In this document: positions 16,586-25,493 of the stretch, piece by piece
Layout of the letters: every line of letters begins with the position of its first letter
Numbering within the stretch: position 1 is the stretch's first letter
Origin: Nocardiopsis sp. TSRI0078
GTDB taxonomy: Bacteria; Actinomycetota; Actinomycetes; Streptosporangiales; Streptosporangiaceae
DNA length: 64,000 nucleotides
Reading direction: 5' to 3'
Assembly: GCF_001905145.1 (NCBI RefSeq)
Contig: NZ_LWLB01000033.1
Location: forward strand, 310,001-374,000
The notes under the pieces: generated by a model
Databases searched by the model: none
Told to the model about the DNA's origin: nothing
The model's input: only the letters and a program-made list of their open reading frames with translations
Translations under genes and position numbers: made by a program

Positions 16586-17688
16586 GCCTGCTGCGGATCA
16601 ACGACCTCAAGGTGCACTTCCCCATCAAGCGGGGGGTGCTCTTCGACCGCACCATCGGCCACGTGCGCGCGGTCGACGGCGTGAGCCTGCAGATCCGGAG
16701 GGGCCAGACCTACGGCCTGGTCGGAGAGTCCGGGTGCGGCAAGACCACCCTGGGCCGGGCCGTGCTGCGGCTGGTGGACATCACCGGGGGCGAGGTGCTC
16801 TTCGACGGCCGGGACCTGGCCGGGCTGGACAGCGAGTCGATGCGCCGCGAGCGCAAGAACCTGCAGATGGTGTTCCAGGACCCGCTGGGCAGCCTCAACC
16901 CCCGGCAGGACGTCGGTTCCATCCTCCTGGAGGGGCTGCAGACCCACGGGATCGGCGGACCCGCCGAGGGGGAGGGCCCGCCGGAGGGGAGGCGGCGGCG
17001 CGCCCTGGTGCTGGAGGACCAGCGCAGGCGCGTGGTCGACGCCCTGGAGAGGGTGGGCCTGTCGGCGAAGGCTCTCACCCGCTACCCGCACGAGTTCTCC
17101 GGAGGGCAGCGCCAGCGCATCGGCATCGCCCGCGCCCTGGTGCTGGAGCCCGACCTGATCATCTGCGACGAGCCGGTGTCGGCGCTGGACGTGTCGATCC
17201 AGGCCCAGGTGCTCAACCTGCTGGAGGAGCTGCAGCGGGAGCTGGGGCTGACCTACCTGGTGATCGCGCACGACCTGGCGGTGGTCCGCCATGTCAGCGA
17301 CGTGGTCGGGGTGATGTACCTGGGCGGGCTGGTGGAGGAGGCCTCCGGCGACGAGCTGTACGAGACGCCGATGCACCCGTACACGCGGTCGCTGATGTCG
17401 GCGGTGCCCGTCCCGGACCCGCAGGTGGAGGACTCCCGCGAGCGCATCCTGCTCGCCGGGGACCTGCCCTCGCCCGCCGACCCGCCGACGGGGTGCCGGT
17501 TCCACACCCGCTGCCCGTGGCGGCAGGAGGAGCGGTGCGACACCGAGCGGCCCGAACTGCGCCCGGTGGAGGGCGCCGCGGAGGGCGGTACCCACCGCGT
17601 GGCCTGCCACTACGCCGAGCAGATCCTCTCCGGGCAGATCCGCCCCAACGAGGAGGCGGCCGGGCGCATCGTGCACGGCGCCGACTGA
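16582..17688 (+). CDS. Peptide ABC transporter ATPase, DppF type
   Basis: Second ATPase subunit, 368 residues, starting in an ATGA overlap with dppD. It shows Walker [11 protein letters not shown]-loop [11 protein letters not shown], signature FSGGQRQR, Walker [12 protein letters not shown] and switch His in IAHDLAVV. The C-terminal extension has the Cys pattern [10 protein letters not shown]. An extra charged insertion of about 25 residues (rich in Gly, Glu and Arg) separates the Q-loop and signature. It ends the operon; the next gene is convergent. Confidence 0.9.
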   Translation: MSLLRINDLKVHFPIKRGVLFDRTIGHVRAVDGVSLQIRRGQTYGLVGESGCGKTTLGRAVLRLVDITGGEVLFDGRDLAGLDSESMRRERKNLQMVFQDPLGSLNPRQDVGSILLEGLQTHGIGGPAEGEGPPEGRRRRALVLEDQRRRVVDALERVGLSAKALTRYPHEFSGGQRQRIGIARALVLEPDLIICDEPVSALDVSIQAQVLNLLEELQRELGLTYLVIAHDLAVVRHVSDVVGVMYLGGLVEEASGDELYETPMHPYTRSLMSAVPVPDPQVEDSRERILLAGDLPSPADPPTGCRFHTRCPWRQEERCDTERPELRPVEGAAEGGTHRVACHYAEQILSGQIRPNEEAAGRIVHGAD

Positions 17689-17726
17689 GCCGGCCCGGCG
17701 GGGCGGGTCACCGCGTGCCGGGACGA

Positions 17727-17747
17727 CCGCCCCGCCGCGCGGGGCGG
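17727..17747. terminator. Terminator between convergent genes
   Basis: A 9-bp stem CCGCCCCGC / GCGGGGCGG on a 3-nt loop sits between the dppF-type stop and the TPR gene stop. The sequence GGGCGGGTCACCG occurs twice here (near 17701 and 17742), so a short direct duplication overlaps the end of the TPR gene. Confidence 0.55.
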
Positions 17748-17748
17748 G

Positions 17749-18837
17749 TCACCGGGCGGCGGCCCGCTCGTTGGCGGCCTCCACGTCCAGGATGTCGGCC
17801 CACATCAGGCGCCGGCCGTAGCGCTGCCACAGGTAGGCGGCCAGGATCAGGGCGAGCCCGTACAGCCCCCAGGGGTCGGGCACCAGCCCCAGGACGAGGA
17901 GCGAGACGGGCATGAGCACCAGCCCCACCATCCAGCCCGTGAACCCCTCGAAGCCGCGCAGGTAGCGCCGCACGTTCGCGGGGATGCCGATGACCCCGGC
18001 CAGGTGCCACACGGAAGGGGCGGTCACCCCCAGGGTCACCACGACCGTGAGGAGGAGCAGGCCGGGGTCGTCGAACGTCGTGAGCGCCCCCATCAGCAGG
18101 GCGAACGGCGCGGCGACGGCGGAGGAGCGGTTCACCCGCAGGCCGGCGTTGGCGATGCCCACGTACAGGGTCCTCGCGGCTCTCCCGGCACGCGGGTTGA
18201 GCGACATCAGCAGGGCGCTGTGGTCAGCCGCGCCGCGCGGCCTGCCCCGCAGCGCGTCGACCGCGCCCAGGCCCGACACCGCGTCCTCGTACTGCGGATC
18301 CAGCTCCAGCGCCCGCCGGTAGGCGGTCTCCGCGTGCGCGAGCAGGCCCAGCCGTCGGTACATGTCCCCCGCGTGGCCGTGGGTGGAGGCACTGTCCGGG
18401 TCGAGTGTGCCCGCGCGCGTCAGCGCCTCGTGGATGGTGTCGAGCGACCGGGGGTCGCGCACGCCCATGGACAGGTGCATGCGGGTCAGGGCCCTGGCCG
18501 CCAACAGGTGGTTGTGGCTCTCCTCGGGGTCCCTGGCCACCAGGTCGTTGAAGACCCGGAGGGCCTCGTAGGCGCGTCCGTCCAGCAGCAGGGACTGCCC
18601 CAGCACGTTGAGGGCCGTGGGGTCGTCGGGATCGGTCCGCAGGCACCGGCCGGCGGCCTCGTAGGCGTCCGAGGACTGGAGCAGACCCAGGTGGCAGGCG
18701 GCCTTGATCCGCCATCCGGCCGAGGCGTCGGGGTTCCTCCCGAGGAAGGGGTCGACCTCGGCCAGCGCCTGCTCGTACCGCCCGGCCCGAACCAGCATGT
18801 AGGCCCGCTGCAGTGGCTCGGCGGCCCCTTCGGTCAC
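17749..18837 (-). CDS. TPR membrane protein coupled to the AAA ATPase
   Basis: A 362-residue protein. Residues 1 to about 220 are tetratricopeptide-like helical repeats, for example PDDPTALNVLGQSLLLDGRAY in outline and AETAYRRALELDPQYEDAV. The C-terminal third has about four hydrophobic segments (AAPFALLMGAL, LLLTVVVTLGVTA, MVGLVLMPVSLLVLGLV, LYGLALILAAYL). The start is GTG 18837, whose GTGA overlaps the TGA of the upstream AAA gene, so the two are translationally coupled. It could anchor the ATPase at the membrane and recruit clients. No named family is recognised. Confidence 0.75.
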   Translation of the reverse strand: MTEGAAEPLQRAYMLVRAGRYEQALAEVDPFLGRNPDASAGWRIKAACHLGLLQSSDAYEAAGRCLRTDPDDPTALNVLGQSLLLDGRAYEALRVFNDLVARDPEESHNHLLAARALTRMHLSMGVRDPRSLDTIHEALTRAGTLDPDSASTHGHAGDMYRRLGLLAHAETAYRRALELDPQYEDAVSGLGAVDALRGRPRGAADHSALLMSLNPRAGRAARTLYVGIANAGLRVNRSSAVAAPFALLMGALTTFDDPGLLLLTVVVTLGVTAPSVWHLAGVIGIPANVRRYLRGFEGFTGWMVGLVLMPVSLLVLGLVPDPWGLYGLALILAAYLWQRYGRRLMWADILDVEAANERAAAR

Positions 18838-20108
18838 CGTCGGAACCCGCCGCGTCCGCGCAGGTACTCGGCCAGCTCCTGGTAGCTGCCGTCCTTGTTG
18901 GCGAAGGCCACGGCTGCGCGGGCGCCCTCGAACCAGTCGCCGGTCGAGGCGCGCACCTCCGCCAGGGCGTGCTCGAAGTCGGACATGTCGATGGGGCGGA
19001 CCCGGCCCAGCCGGGAGGAGTCCAGCAGCGCGCGTTCGGCGGCGCTCTCGCACAGGTGGGACAGGTCGGCCCCGGACAGCCCCTCGGTGCGCCGGGCCAG
19101 CGTGGTGACGTTCAGCCCCTCGGCGGGGCGGTCCCGAAGGCCCGAGGCGAGGATGGCGGCGCGGGCGGGCTCGTCCGGCGGCGGTACGAACAGCATGCGG
19201 TCGAGGCGGCCCGGCCGGCGCAGGGCCGGGTCGATGTCCCAGGGGTGGTTGGTGGCGGCCAGCAGGAACACGCCCTCGTTGTCCTCGGCGACCGAGTCCA
19301 GCTCCGTGAGCAGCTGGGTGACGACGTTGCGCAGGTAGGGGCCGACCTTGTTGCGGCGCCCGCCGATGGCGTCGAGCTCGTCCAGGAAGACGACGCACGG
19401 GCTGTACTCGCGGGCGCGCTGGAACAGCGACTGGATGTTGCGCTCACTGTTGCCGATGTACCGGTCCAGGACGTCGGCGAGGGAGACGGTGAGGAAGTCC
19501 GCGCCCATCTCGCCGGCGACGCCCCGGGCGAGGAAGGTCTTGCCGCAGCCGGGCGGCCCGTACAGCAGCAGGCCGCCGCGCAGGCTCTTGCCGAAGGCCC
19601 TGCGCAGCTCGGCGTTGCGCATGGGCGCCAGGAACGCCGCCTCCAGGCGGTCCTTGACGGCCTGCATGCCCGCGACGTCGGCGAGGGTGACGCGCGAGGA
19701 GGTGAACTCGTAGTCGTCGGGGCGCAGGGGAGCCCCGTCGTCCTGGGAGGCCCCGTGGCGGTCGCGGCCTTCGGCGGGAGGTGCTGGAGGGGGGTCCGTG
19801 GGGGTCCGCGCGGTGGACGGGGGAGGCGGCGCGGGCGCGGCCTCGGGAGAGGGCTGGGATCCGGAGGGGCCGGAGGCGGCCGCGGGGGCGGGTCGCGGAC
19901 CGGAGCTCAGGGCACGCGCCATCAGCTCCTGGGCCGGTTCCGATCCGGGGTCCTGCCGCAGGGCCGTGGCCAGGTGGGGGATGGCGGCCTGGGAGTCCCC
20001 GGAGTCCAGCAGCAGCTCACCCAGGTGCAGCCGCAGGACCGGGTCGTCGGGGGCCGCCGCCACGGCGGAGGCCATACTGGTGATCAGCCGGGGGTCGGGG
20101 GAGGCCAT
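18834..20108 (-). CDS. AAA ATPase (Cdc48/Vps4-like) with N-terminal TPR segment
   Basis: A 424-residue protein in three parts: a short TPR-like helical region (about residues 20-65), a Pro/Ala/Ser-rich linker (about 70-125) and one classical AAA domain. The AAA domain has Walker A GPPGCGKT (184-191), Walker B VVFLDELDAI, sensor 1 LLAATNHPWDIDPAL and the arginine-finger region RRPGRLDRM, then a helical lid. It resembles Cdc48, spastin and FtsH ATPase modules, but has no protease domain. The ATG at 20108 follows AAAGGG. It is translationally coupled to the downstream TPR membrane protein. An unfoldase or remodelling role is likely; clients are unknown. Confidence 0.82.
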   Translation of the reverse strand: MASPDPRLITSMASAVAAAPDDPVLRLHLGELLLDSGDSQAAIPHLATALRQDPGSEPAQELMARALSSGPRPAPAAASGPSGSQPSPEAAPAPPPPSTARTPTDPPPAPPAEGRDRHGASQDDGAPLRPDDYEFTSSRVTLADVAGMQAVKDRLEAAFLAPMRNAELRRAFGKSLRGGLLLYGPPGCGKTFLARGVAGEMGADFLTVSLADVLDRYIGNSERNIQSLFQRAREYSPCVVFLDELDAIGGRRNKVGPYLRNVVTQLLTELDSVAEDNEGVFLLAATNHPWDIDPALRRPGRLDRMLFVPPPDEPARAAILASGLRDRPAEGLNVTTLARRTEGLSGADLSHLCESAAERALLDSSRLGRVRPIDMSDFEHALAEVRASTGDWFEGARAAVAFANKDGSYQELAEYLRGRGGFRR

Positions 20109-20480
20109 CACTGCCCTTTCGTGGTCACGGTGCAACGGATCCTCGCGGTCGGAACCTTATCCACGGCCGGGGACAGGAGGTGCTCCGCCCCGTCCGGAAG
20201 GGGCGGCCACCGCCGTCGCCGGTGGACGTGCGGACCGGACGAGGACCCCGCCCGGGCGTCGGCGCAGCGTGCGGACGGCGACCATGACAGGTGTCATCCC
20301 GAAGCCGACGAATCCTCACGGTCCGCAGGTGACAGCGACGACTTCCGCCGGAGTACCGTTCGCGGCAGTCTGGGAACACGGATCCCGCCCGACCCCCGCT
20401 TCCGGGCCCCGCCCGGAACCCCGTTCCCGATGGACGCGTCCGACCTGTGACGACTCTTCCGATGGTGGTGCCTTCCGTCC
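20109..20480. other. Gene-free interval (372 nt)
   Basis: Between the divergent AAA ATPase gene and the small membrane protein gene. Open frames on both strands here are Arg/Pro/Ser-rich and lack ribosome sites or conserved character, so I call none. It must hold the promoter of the AAA/TPR pair. Confidence 0.5.
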
Positions 20481-20813
20481 ATGCTGCTGATCTCCCTCAT
20501 GCTGCGCCGACGTGCCCTGATCGCCCAGCGACTGCTGGGACGGCTGCGGGCCGTGTGCCTGTCCCTGGGGTCCACCGCCTGGCTGGCCGCGGACCGGCGC
20601 TGGGGCGACTGGCCGGCCGTGCCGATGATCCTGTGGGCGCTGGGCGCGGGCCTGGTGGCCGCCGGGATCGCCGTCGGCGTGCTGTACCTCCGCGGGGCCC
20701 CGGCCGAGGGCGGGGAGTGGCGCCGGACGCACGTGTCGGTGTTCGTCCTGTCGGTGGTGTTCTCCCTGACCCTCGGCTCCCTGATGGTGTGGAGCGCGGC
20801 AGTCGCGGCCTGA
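20481..20813 (+). CDS. Small two-helix membrane protein, uncharacterised
   Basis: A 110-residue basic N-terminus followed by two hydrophobic segments, VPMILWALGAGLVAAGIAVGV and VSVFVLSVVFSLTLGSLMVW (both in outline). It begins MLLISLMLRRRALIAQRLLG from the ATG at 20481; the ribosome site is weak. It is in tandem with the LPXTG protein gene but 164 nt away, so cotranscription is uncertain. No family recognised. Confidence 0.55.
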   Translation: MLLISLMLRRRALIAQRLLGRLRAVCLSLGSTAWLAADRRWGDWPAVPMILWALGAGLVAAGIAVGVLYLRGAPAEGGEWRRTHVSVFVLSVVFSLTLGSLMVWSAAVAA

Positions 20814-20977
20814 CCTGGCGGGGAGGAGGGCGGCGGACGCGGTCGGGAGACGGCGTTTCTTTGGTGATCTGTGATGCGTGTAGTGATGCGAGGGGCGGGG
20901 AAGGAAGATAGGTTTGACTCGCTCTGTAACGTGAGCCCGCTGTGTTCACGCGGGCATCTCTACCAACAGGAGTCCCC

Positions 20978-21784
20978 TTGTCCCCCAACCCTGGTACGGG
21001 CGCGCTCGGTGCCCGTCTCCTGCTCGGTGCCGCCCTCGTCGCGGGCACCGTCCTCGGCGGTACCTCCGCGGCCTTCGCGAGTCCCAACCCCGGTGCTCCC
21101 GGCGACAACGGAACCGTCAAGATCCACGACCCGTCGACCTCCGAGGACGACAACCGCAACGAGCCCAAGGTCTGCGACTTCGAGATCACCGCCGACCACT
21201 TCGACGGTCTCCAGGAGGTCTCCTGGGAGATCAAGGCCAAGAAGGAGAAGGGCGGCTGGTCGAAGGAGCCCGTGCTGGAGGGTGCCATCACCCTGGACGG
21301 CGAGGGCGCGGGCACCACCGAGGTCCTCGAACTCCCCAACGGCCACTACAAGCTCTACTGGACCTTCGAGGGCCAGAACGGCAAGGCCAAGCACAAGGTC
21401 TTCAAGGTCGAGTGCGAGGAGGAGCCGGAGAACCCGGAGCCCACCCCCGCTCCCGAGGAGACCCCCGGCGAGGAGCCCTCCACGCCTCCGGGCGAGGAGG
21501 AGACCCCGGGCGAGACCCCCGAGCCGACCGACCCGGCCGACCCCGCCGACCCGACCGTTCCCGAGGAGACCGACGGCGGGACCGAGCCGGCGACCGACCC
21601 CGAGGTTCCGGAGGCCGACGAGGAGAAGGCTCCGGCCGACGAGGACGAGGAGGCCGCTCCCAGCCTCCCCGTGACCGGCTCGGCCCTGACCGCCCTGGTG
21701 GCCGCCGGAGCCGTCGCCGTCGCCGGTGGTGGCGCGGCCGTCTACTTCACCCGCAAGCGTAAGAACGCCGGCGCGCAGGAGTAG
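20978..21784 (+). CDS. LPXTG-anchored surface protein
   Basis: A secreted 268-residue protein. TTG 20978 is the chosen start because AGGAG ends 5 nt upstream. The signal peptide (ARLLLGAALVAGTVLGGTSAAFA) is followed by a small domain of about 100 residues with KVCDFEITADHFDGLQEVSW. A Pro/Glu/Thr-rich stalk of about 95 residues carries repeated ETPGE and PADPAD units. At the C-terminus come the sortase motif LPVTG, a hydrophobic helix and the basic tail FTRKRKNAG. Sortase would cleave between T and G and attach the protein to the cell wall. No sortase gene is in the window. The two Cys (one in KVCDF, one in KVECEEE) may form a disulfide. Confidence 0.87.
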   Translation: MSPNPGTGALGARLLLGAALVAGTVLGGTSAAFASPNPGAPGDNGTVKIHDPSTSEDDNRNEPKVCDFEITADHFDGLQEVSWEIKAKKEKGGWSKEPVLEGAITLDGEGAGTTEVLELPNGHYKLYWTFEGQNGKAKHKVFKVECEEEPENPEPTPAPEETPGEEPSTPPGEEETPGETPEPTDPADPADPTVPEETDGGTEPATDPEVPEADEEKAPADEDEEAAPSLPVTGSALTALVAAGAVAVAGGGAAVYFTRKRKNAGAQE

Positions 21785-21799
21785 CAGCCAGGAGTCCTG

Positions 21800-21829
21800 A
21801 GGGGGTGGCCGCCGTCGCGGCCACCCCCT
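21800..21829 (+). terminator. Terminator after the LPXTG gene
   Basis: A perfect 13-bp stem (AGGGGGTGGCCGC) with loop CGTC, 15 nt after the stop codon and followed by TT. Confidence 0.8.
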
Positions 21830-21989
21830 TCGGCGTTGTCGGGGTCCGCGCGGCGACGGTTGTGCCGTTGCCCACGCCGGCACACGGAGCAGCAGGTGGG
21901 GACGGGCGGGGCTCCTTTCGTCCCCGGCGGACCGGAGAAACAGCGGGCGGGGCCGGGAGAGACCGACCGGCACCGGGCACGATGGTGGT

Positions 21990-22412
21990 ATGAAGCCTTC
22001 GCTGGACACCGTCCCCGGCGCCGGGGCGTTCCTGTACGACCGGGACTGCGGTTTCTGCAGGCGTTCGGTCGTCTTCGCCCGCGACCGGCTGCGCGTGCGC
22101 AGCCGCTTCGTGGCCTGGCAGGACTTCGACCTCGACTCGGCGGGCCTGACCCCGGAGCAGACCGACGCCAGCGCCTGGTACGTGTACGCGGACGGGCGCC
22201 GCTTCTCGGGCGGCGACGCCGTCGCCGAACTCCTGCTCCACGGGCGGCCCCTCACCCGGCCGCTCGGCCGCCTGGCGCGCTTTCCGCTGCTGCGCGTGTT
22301 CAACCGGGCCGCCTACCGCTGGGTGTCCGCCAACCGCCACCGCCTGCCCGTGGGCAGCCCCTCCTGCGGCCTCGATCCCCAGCCGCCGGAGGGCGGCCCG
22401 GGAGGCGGGTGA
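21990..22412 (+). CDS. DCC-family thiol-disulfide oxidoreductase-like protein (DUF393)
   Basis: A 140-residue protein with the family signature YDRDCGFCRRSV, giving a CxxC pair at about residues 20 and 23, then GRRFSGGDAVAELL. The family is thioredoxin-like in fold and its function is poorly known. It starts at ATG 21990 and ends only 6 nt from the stop of the convergent gene, with no room for a separate terminator. C-terminal Pro/Gly tail is probably disordered. Confidence 0.83.
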   Translation: MKPSLDTVPGAGAFLYDRDCGFCRRSVVFARDRLRVRSRFVAWQDFDLDSAGLTPEQTDASAWYVYADGRRFSGGDAVAELLLHGRPLTRPLGRLARFPLLRVFNRAAYRWVSANRHRLPVGSPSCGLDPQPPEGGPGGG

Positions 22413-22418
22413 ACCCGC

Positions 22419-23303
22419 TCAGGCGGCGCGCAGGGCCCGGCACACGTCGAGCAGGCGCTCACGCAGCACCGCGCCGCGCTCGGCGAAGCCCTGCTGCGCC
22501 TCCATGTACGCGGCCTTGCCCTCGGCGGTCTCGATCCGTACCGGCTCGTACCCCCACTCCGTCAGGTCGTAGGGGGAGGCGCGCATGTCCAGCGTCCGGA
22601 TCTCCCGTGAGAGCTCGAAGCAGTCCACCACCAGTTCCGAGGGGACCGCGGGGGTGAGCTTGTACGCCCACTTGTACAGGTCCATGTTGGCGTGCAGGCA
22701 CCCCGGCTGGTCCAGTTCGGCCTGCCGCTCCCGGGTGGGCTGCAGGGTGTTGCGCGGGCGCGCGGGCTCGGTGAAGAACCGGAACGCGTCGAAGTGCGAG
22801 CAGCGGATCCGGTGCGACTCCACCACCCGGTCGGTGCCCTCGCGTCCCAGCCGCAGCGGTACCTGTCCGTGCCGGACCTCCTCGGTCCGGTACACCATCG
22901 CCCACTCGTGCAGCCCGAAGCAGCCCAGGTGGGCGGGGCGCGAGGCGACCGACGACAGCAGCCGCTCCACGAAGTCCAGCACCGGCCGGGCCGCCAGGAA
23001 CGCCCCGGTGTCCAGGCCCACCGCTCCGCCGGGCAGCTCCGTGTAGAACCGCTCGTCCAGGCGGGAGCGGGCGCCCCCGCCCAGCAGCACCGTCCCCGCA
23101 CCCGGGTGCCAGCGCCGCAGCTGGGCGGGCTTGAGGTTGTAGTAGGTGAACAGGAAGTCCTCCACCGGGTGGCGCACACCCTCCCGGCGGCGCCGCAGGT
23201 GGTCGGCGACCAGCGCGTCCACGCGGCGCCCGTGCCGGTCGGCGCGCTCGCGCCACAGTTCCTCGGCGAGGGCGGTCGGTGCCTGAGTAGTCGTTCCCGT
23301 CAC
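22419..23303 (-). CDS. Family usually labelled 3-methyladenine DNA glycosylase
   Basis: A 294-residue protein with the actinobacterial family pattern HPVEDFLFTYYNLKPAQLRRWHPGAG, then FGLHEWAMVYR and CSHFDAFRFFTEPARPRN. As I recall, databases carry the label 3-methyladenine DNA glycosylase for this family, but I see no helix-hairpin-helix glycosylase signature, so the name is a transferred label. GTG 23303 is the likely start; the longer frame runs into the neighbouring gene. It ends 6 nt from the convergent DCC gene and lies 20 nt downstream of the 595-residue coiled-coil gene, so the two may be one transcript. Confidence 0.65.
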   Translation of the reverse strand: MTGTTTQAPTALAEELWRERADRHGRRVDALVADHLRRRREGVRHPVEDFLFTYYNLKPAQLRRWHPGAGTVLLGGGARSRLDERFYTELPGGAVGLDTGAFLAARPVLDFVERLLSSVASRPAHLGCFGLHEWAMVYRTEEVRHGQVPLRLGREGTDRVVESHRIRCSHFDAFRFFTEPARPRNTLQPTRERQAELDQPGCLHANMDLYKWAYKLTPAVPSELVVDCFELSREIRTLDMRASPYDLTEWGYEPVRIETAEGKAAYMEAQQGFAERGAVLRERLLDVCRALRAA

Positions 23304-23323
23304 GGCGCCCAGGGTACGCGGAG

Positions 23324-25111
23324 TCAGTTCGACTGCTGTACGGGCAGGTGGCGGCCCAGGTAGCCGACGTACACGCGGTTGGTGGTGCCCGGCCCCAGGT
23401 GGGGGTAGAAGTACAGCCTCGGGCAGATCCCGTACTCGATGTCGAGCTTGATGTGCGCGTACATGGGCACGCGTCCGCTGGGCTCGACCTCCTCGGGGAC
23501 CCGGAAGAGGCGCTTGTCGTTGAGCTTGCCCCGGTTGCGCACGTAGTCCGACTCCTGGGAGGCCAGCCGTTTGACGGGGATGACCTGGTACCCGTCGGGC
23601 GTCTCCCGCAGGTAGGAGTGGAAGCCCAGGCCGCTGCCGGGGTTGTCGAACTGGTAGCGGGCGTAGTCGTTCAGGGCCAGCAGCGCCTCCCAGGCGCGGG
23701 TGACCCACAGGGACTCCTTGCGGCTGTCGGACAGCTCGTACACCGTCTGGTCCTCGATGGTGAAGTACAGGTGCGGCAGTACGGAGTTGTCGGTGATCCG
23801 CTCCAGGAGTTCGCTCACGCTCGCCGGCGGCCGCTGCTGCGGGTCGCGGGGCGCGGGCGCGGCGGCCAGCCGGAACAGCCCGGCCTCGCGCGCCTGCTCG
23901 CGCAGCCAGCGGACCTCGTAGCGGGCGGCGCGCAACCGCTCCCGCGCGGTGCCGAGCTCCTCGCCCAGGTCGGCGGTCTCGGCCAGGAGCTCCTGGCGCT
24001 CCTCGGAGAGCTCGCTGATCCGCGTGCCGAGCCGGGTGACCTCCTCACGCAGCCGCTGGGTCTGCTGCTCCAGCGCCTCGCGCTCCTGCGCGGAGACGGT
24101 GTCGGAGGGCCCCTGCGCCGCGCGGTGGGCGGCGGCCGCGCCCCGGGGCCGGGCTGCCGTGCCGTTGCACGCCGGGGCCCGGCGCACGTCGTCGGTCTCC
24201 TCGTCCAGGAGGGCGTCCACCGCCTGGAGCGGTTCGGGCAGGCACACCTCCAGGGCGTTGTCGCGTACCCGCCGCGACAGGGCGGAGCCCACCCAGTTGC
24301 GGATGCGCCCGCCGTCGCGGGCGGTGTCGAGCGTGGCGGGGCTCATCCGGGGGTGGCGCGCCGCGTCCTCCTCGTCGACCAGGTCCACGCGGGGTAAGAA
24401 CGTGCGCACCCCGCCGGAGGGCACGTCCAGGATCCGGGGCAGGAGGGCGCCGACGCGCTCCTGGGCGGCGGCGTCGAGCACGTATCCGGCGCACATACCG
24501 GTGCACCGGGACAGGGCGCCGGCCATGGCGCTGCGCCAGTCGGCGACGGTGACGTCCTTGGGGGCGCCGGTGGCCACCACCGCCATCCGCCGCCGGGGAT
24601 CGCGGATCGTGGCCACGAGCGTGTCGACGAGGGCGTCGTCGCGCCCGCGCACGATCCTGGGCGCGGGCGGCAGCGGGTGGTCGCCGTCGTGGCCGTTCAC
24701 GGCGTCCAGGAGCATGCGGGCCGCCTCGGGCGGCATGACGTCCAACCGCGGCGACTCGGCGCCGAGCCGGACGGAGGCGGCCGGGTCCACGGTCATGTCG
24801 ATCCACACGTACTGCCAGGGGGACAGCGCGGGGTCCACGACCGCGGTGGCGACGGTCCGCCATGTCCCGTCGGTCTTGTCGGACTCCGTGGTCAGCCGCA
24901 GGAAGGACAACCCCTCGTCGGGGTTGTCGTGCCGGACGACCAGTGCGCGGGAGCGGTTGCTCAGCTCGAAGCGGCCTGATACCGCGAAGTCCACCCGCGC
25001 ACCCGAGTTCCCGCGCTTGCTCAGCCACCGGGACAGGACCGTGGAGGTGGCGGCGACCAGGTCGCCGTCGTGTTCCGGGACTGCGACGAGTGTGCGGTAG
25101 ACAAGCGGCAA
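23324..25111 (-). CDS. Unrecognised 595-residue coiled-coil protein
   Basis: The product can be split into three parts. The N-terminal part (about residues 1-300) is globular with segments such as LRLTTESDKTDGTWRTVAT and RPRIV-like strands, and contains ADWRSAMAGALSRCTGMCAG. The middle (about 345-410) is a long heptad-type coiled coil (EREALEQQTQRLREEVTRLG onward). The C-terminal 150 residues form a compact domain rich in Tyr and His, with GLGFHSYLRETPDGYQVIPV and PMYAHIKLDIEYGICPRLYF. TTG 25111 is chosen for GGAG seven bases upstream. I know no function; the layout (sensor-like front, coiled coil, conserved C-terminal module) recalls conflict-system effectors, which is only an impression. 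Confidence 0.6.
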   Translation of the reverse strand: MPLVYRTLVAVPEHDGDLVAATSTVLSRWLSKRGNSGARVDFAVSGRFELSNRSRALVVRHDNPDEGLSFLRLTTESDKTDGTWRTVATAVVDPALSPWQYVWIDMTVDPAASVRLGAESPRLDVMPPEAARMLLDAVNGHDGDHPLPPAPRIVRGRDDALVDTLVATIRDPRRRMAVVATGAPKDVTVADWRSAMAGALSRCTGMCAGYVLDAAAQERVGALLPRILDVPSGGVRTFLPRVDLVDEEDAARHPRMSPATLDTARDGGRIRNWVGSALSRRVRDNALEVCLPEPLQAVDALLDEETDDVRRAPACNGTAARPRGAAAAHRAAQGPSDTVSAQEREALEQQTQRLREEVTRLGTRISELSEERQELLAETADLGEELGTARERLRAARYEVRWLREQAREAGLFRLAAAPAPRDPQQRPPASVSELLERITDNSVLPHLYFTIEDQTVYELSDSRKESLWVTRAWEALLALNDYARYQFDNPGSGLGFHSYLRETPDGYQVIPVKRLASQESDYVRNRGKLNDKRLFRVPEEVEPSGRVPMYAHIKLDIEYGICPRLYFYPHLGPGTTNRVYVGYLGRHLPVQQSN

Positions 25112-25493
25112 TGAGCACTCCCGGGCTCCCGGCGGCGGCGGTGGACCCGAGGGTCCGGCCGAACAGACTGGCAGAGCCCTCCTGACCACTCTGAACGAAG
25201 GAGCCCGCCGACGCCAGTCGGTCGGCCGAAGATCCCCGGCCGGGCGGTCGGTTCCGTGGAGGAAGGGCGTGGCCGCGGATCAGGCCCGGCATTGGTGGTA
25301 CTCAACGTACTCCTTCTCCGGTCGCGCCGTACCCGTCAACCATGTGGCGGGAGAGAACCGTGGTGCGGGAGGGGTTGACGTTCCACCGGAGGGAGTTCCC
25401 GGTGGTGGTTGCTCCACTGTGGCCAACTCCCGAGCTCGGGTTGGCGAACATGGACAAGGTGTCCGGGCGGAACGGGGCACTAGCGTCACGGTC
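25112..25493. other. Gene-free divergent promoter interval (382 nt)
   Basis: Lies between the coiled-coil protein gene and the aldehyde dehydrogenase gene. It holds TTGACG at 25375-25380 and a small dyad (CCACCGG / CCGGTGG) just after it. The long open frame reading into the dehydrogenase from 25269 lacks family similarity and is not counted. Confidence 0.45.

Noticed and set aside
17701-17755. Attachment-site-like direct repeat GGGCGGGTCACCG
   Set aside because: No integrase, tRNA or phage gene nearby; it is a short local duplication around a terminator.
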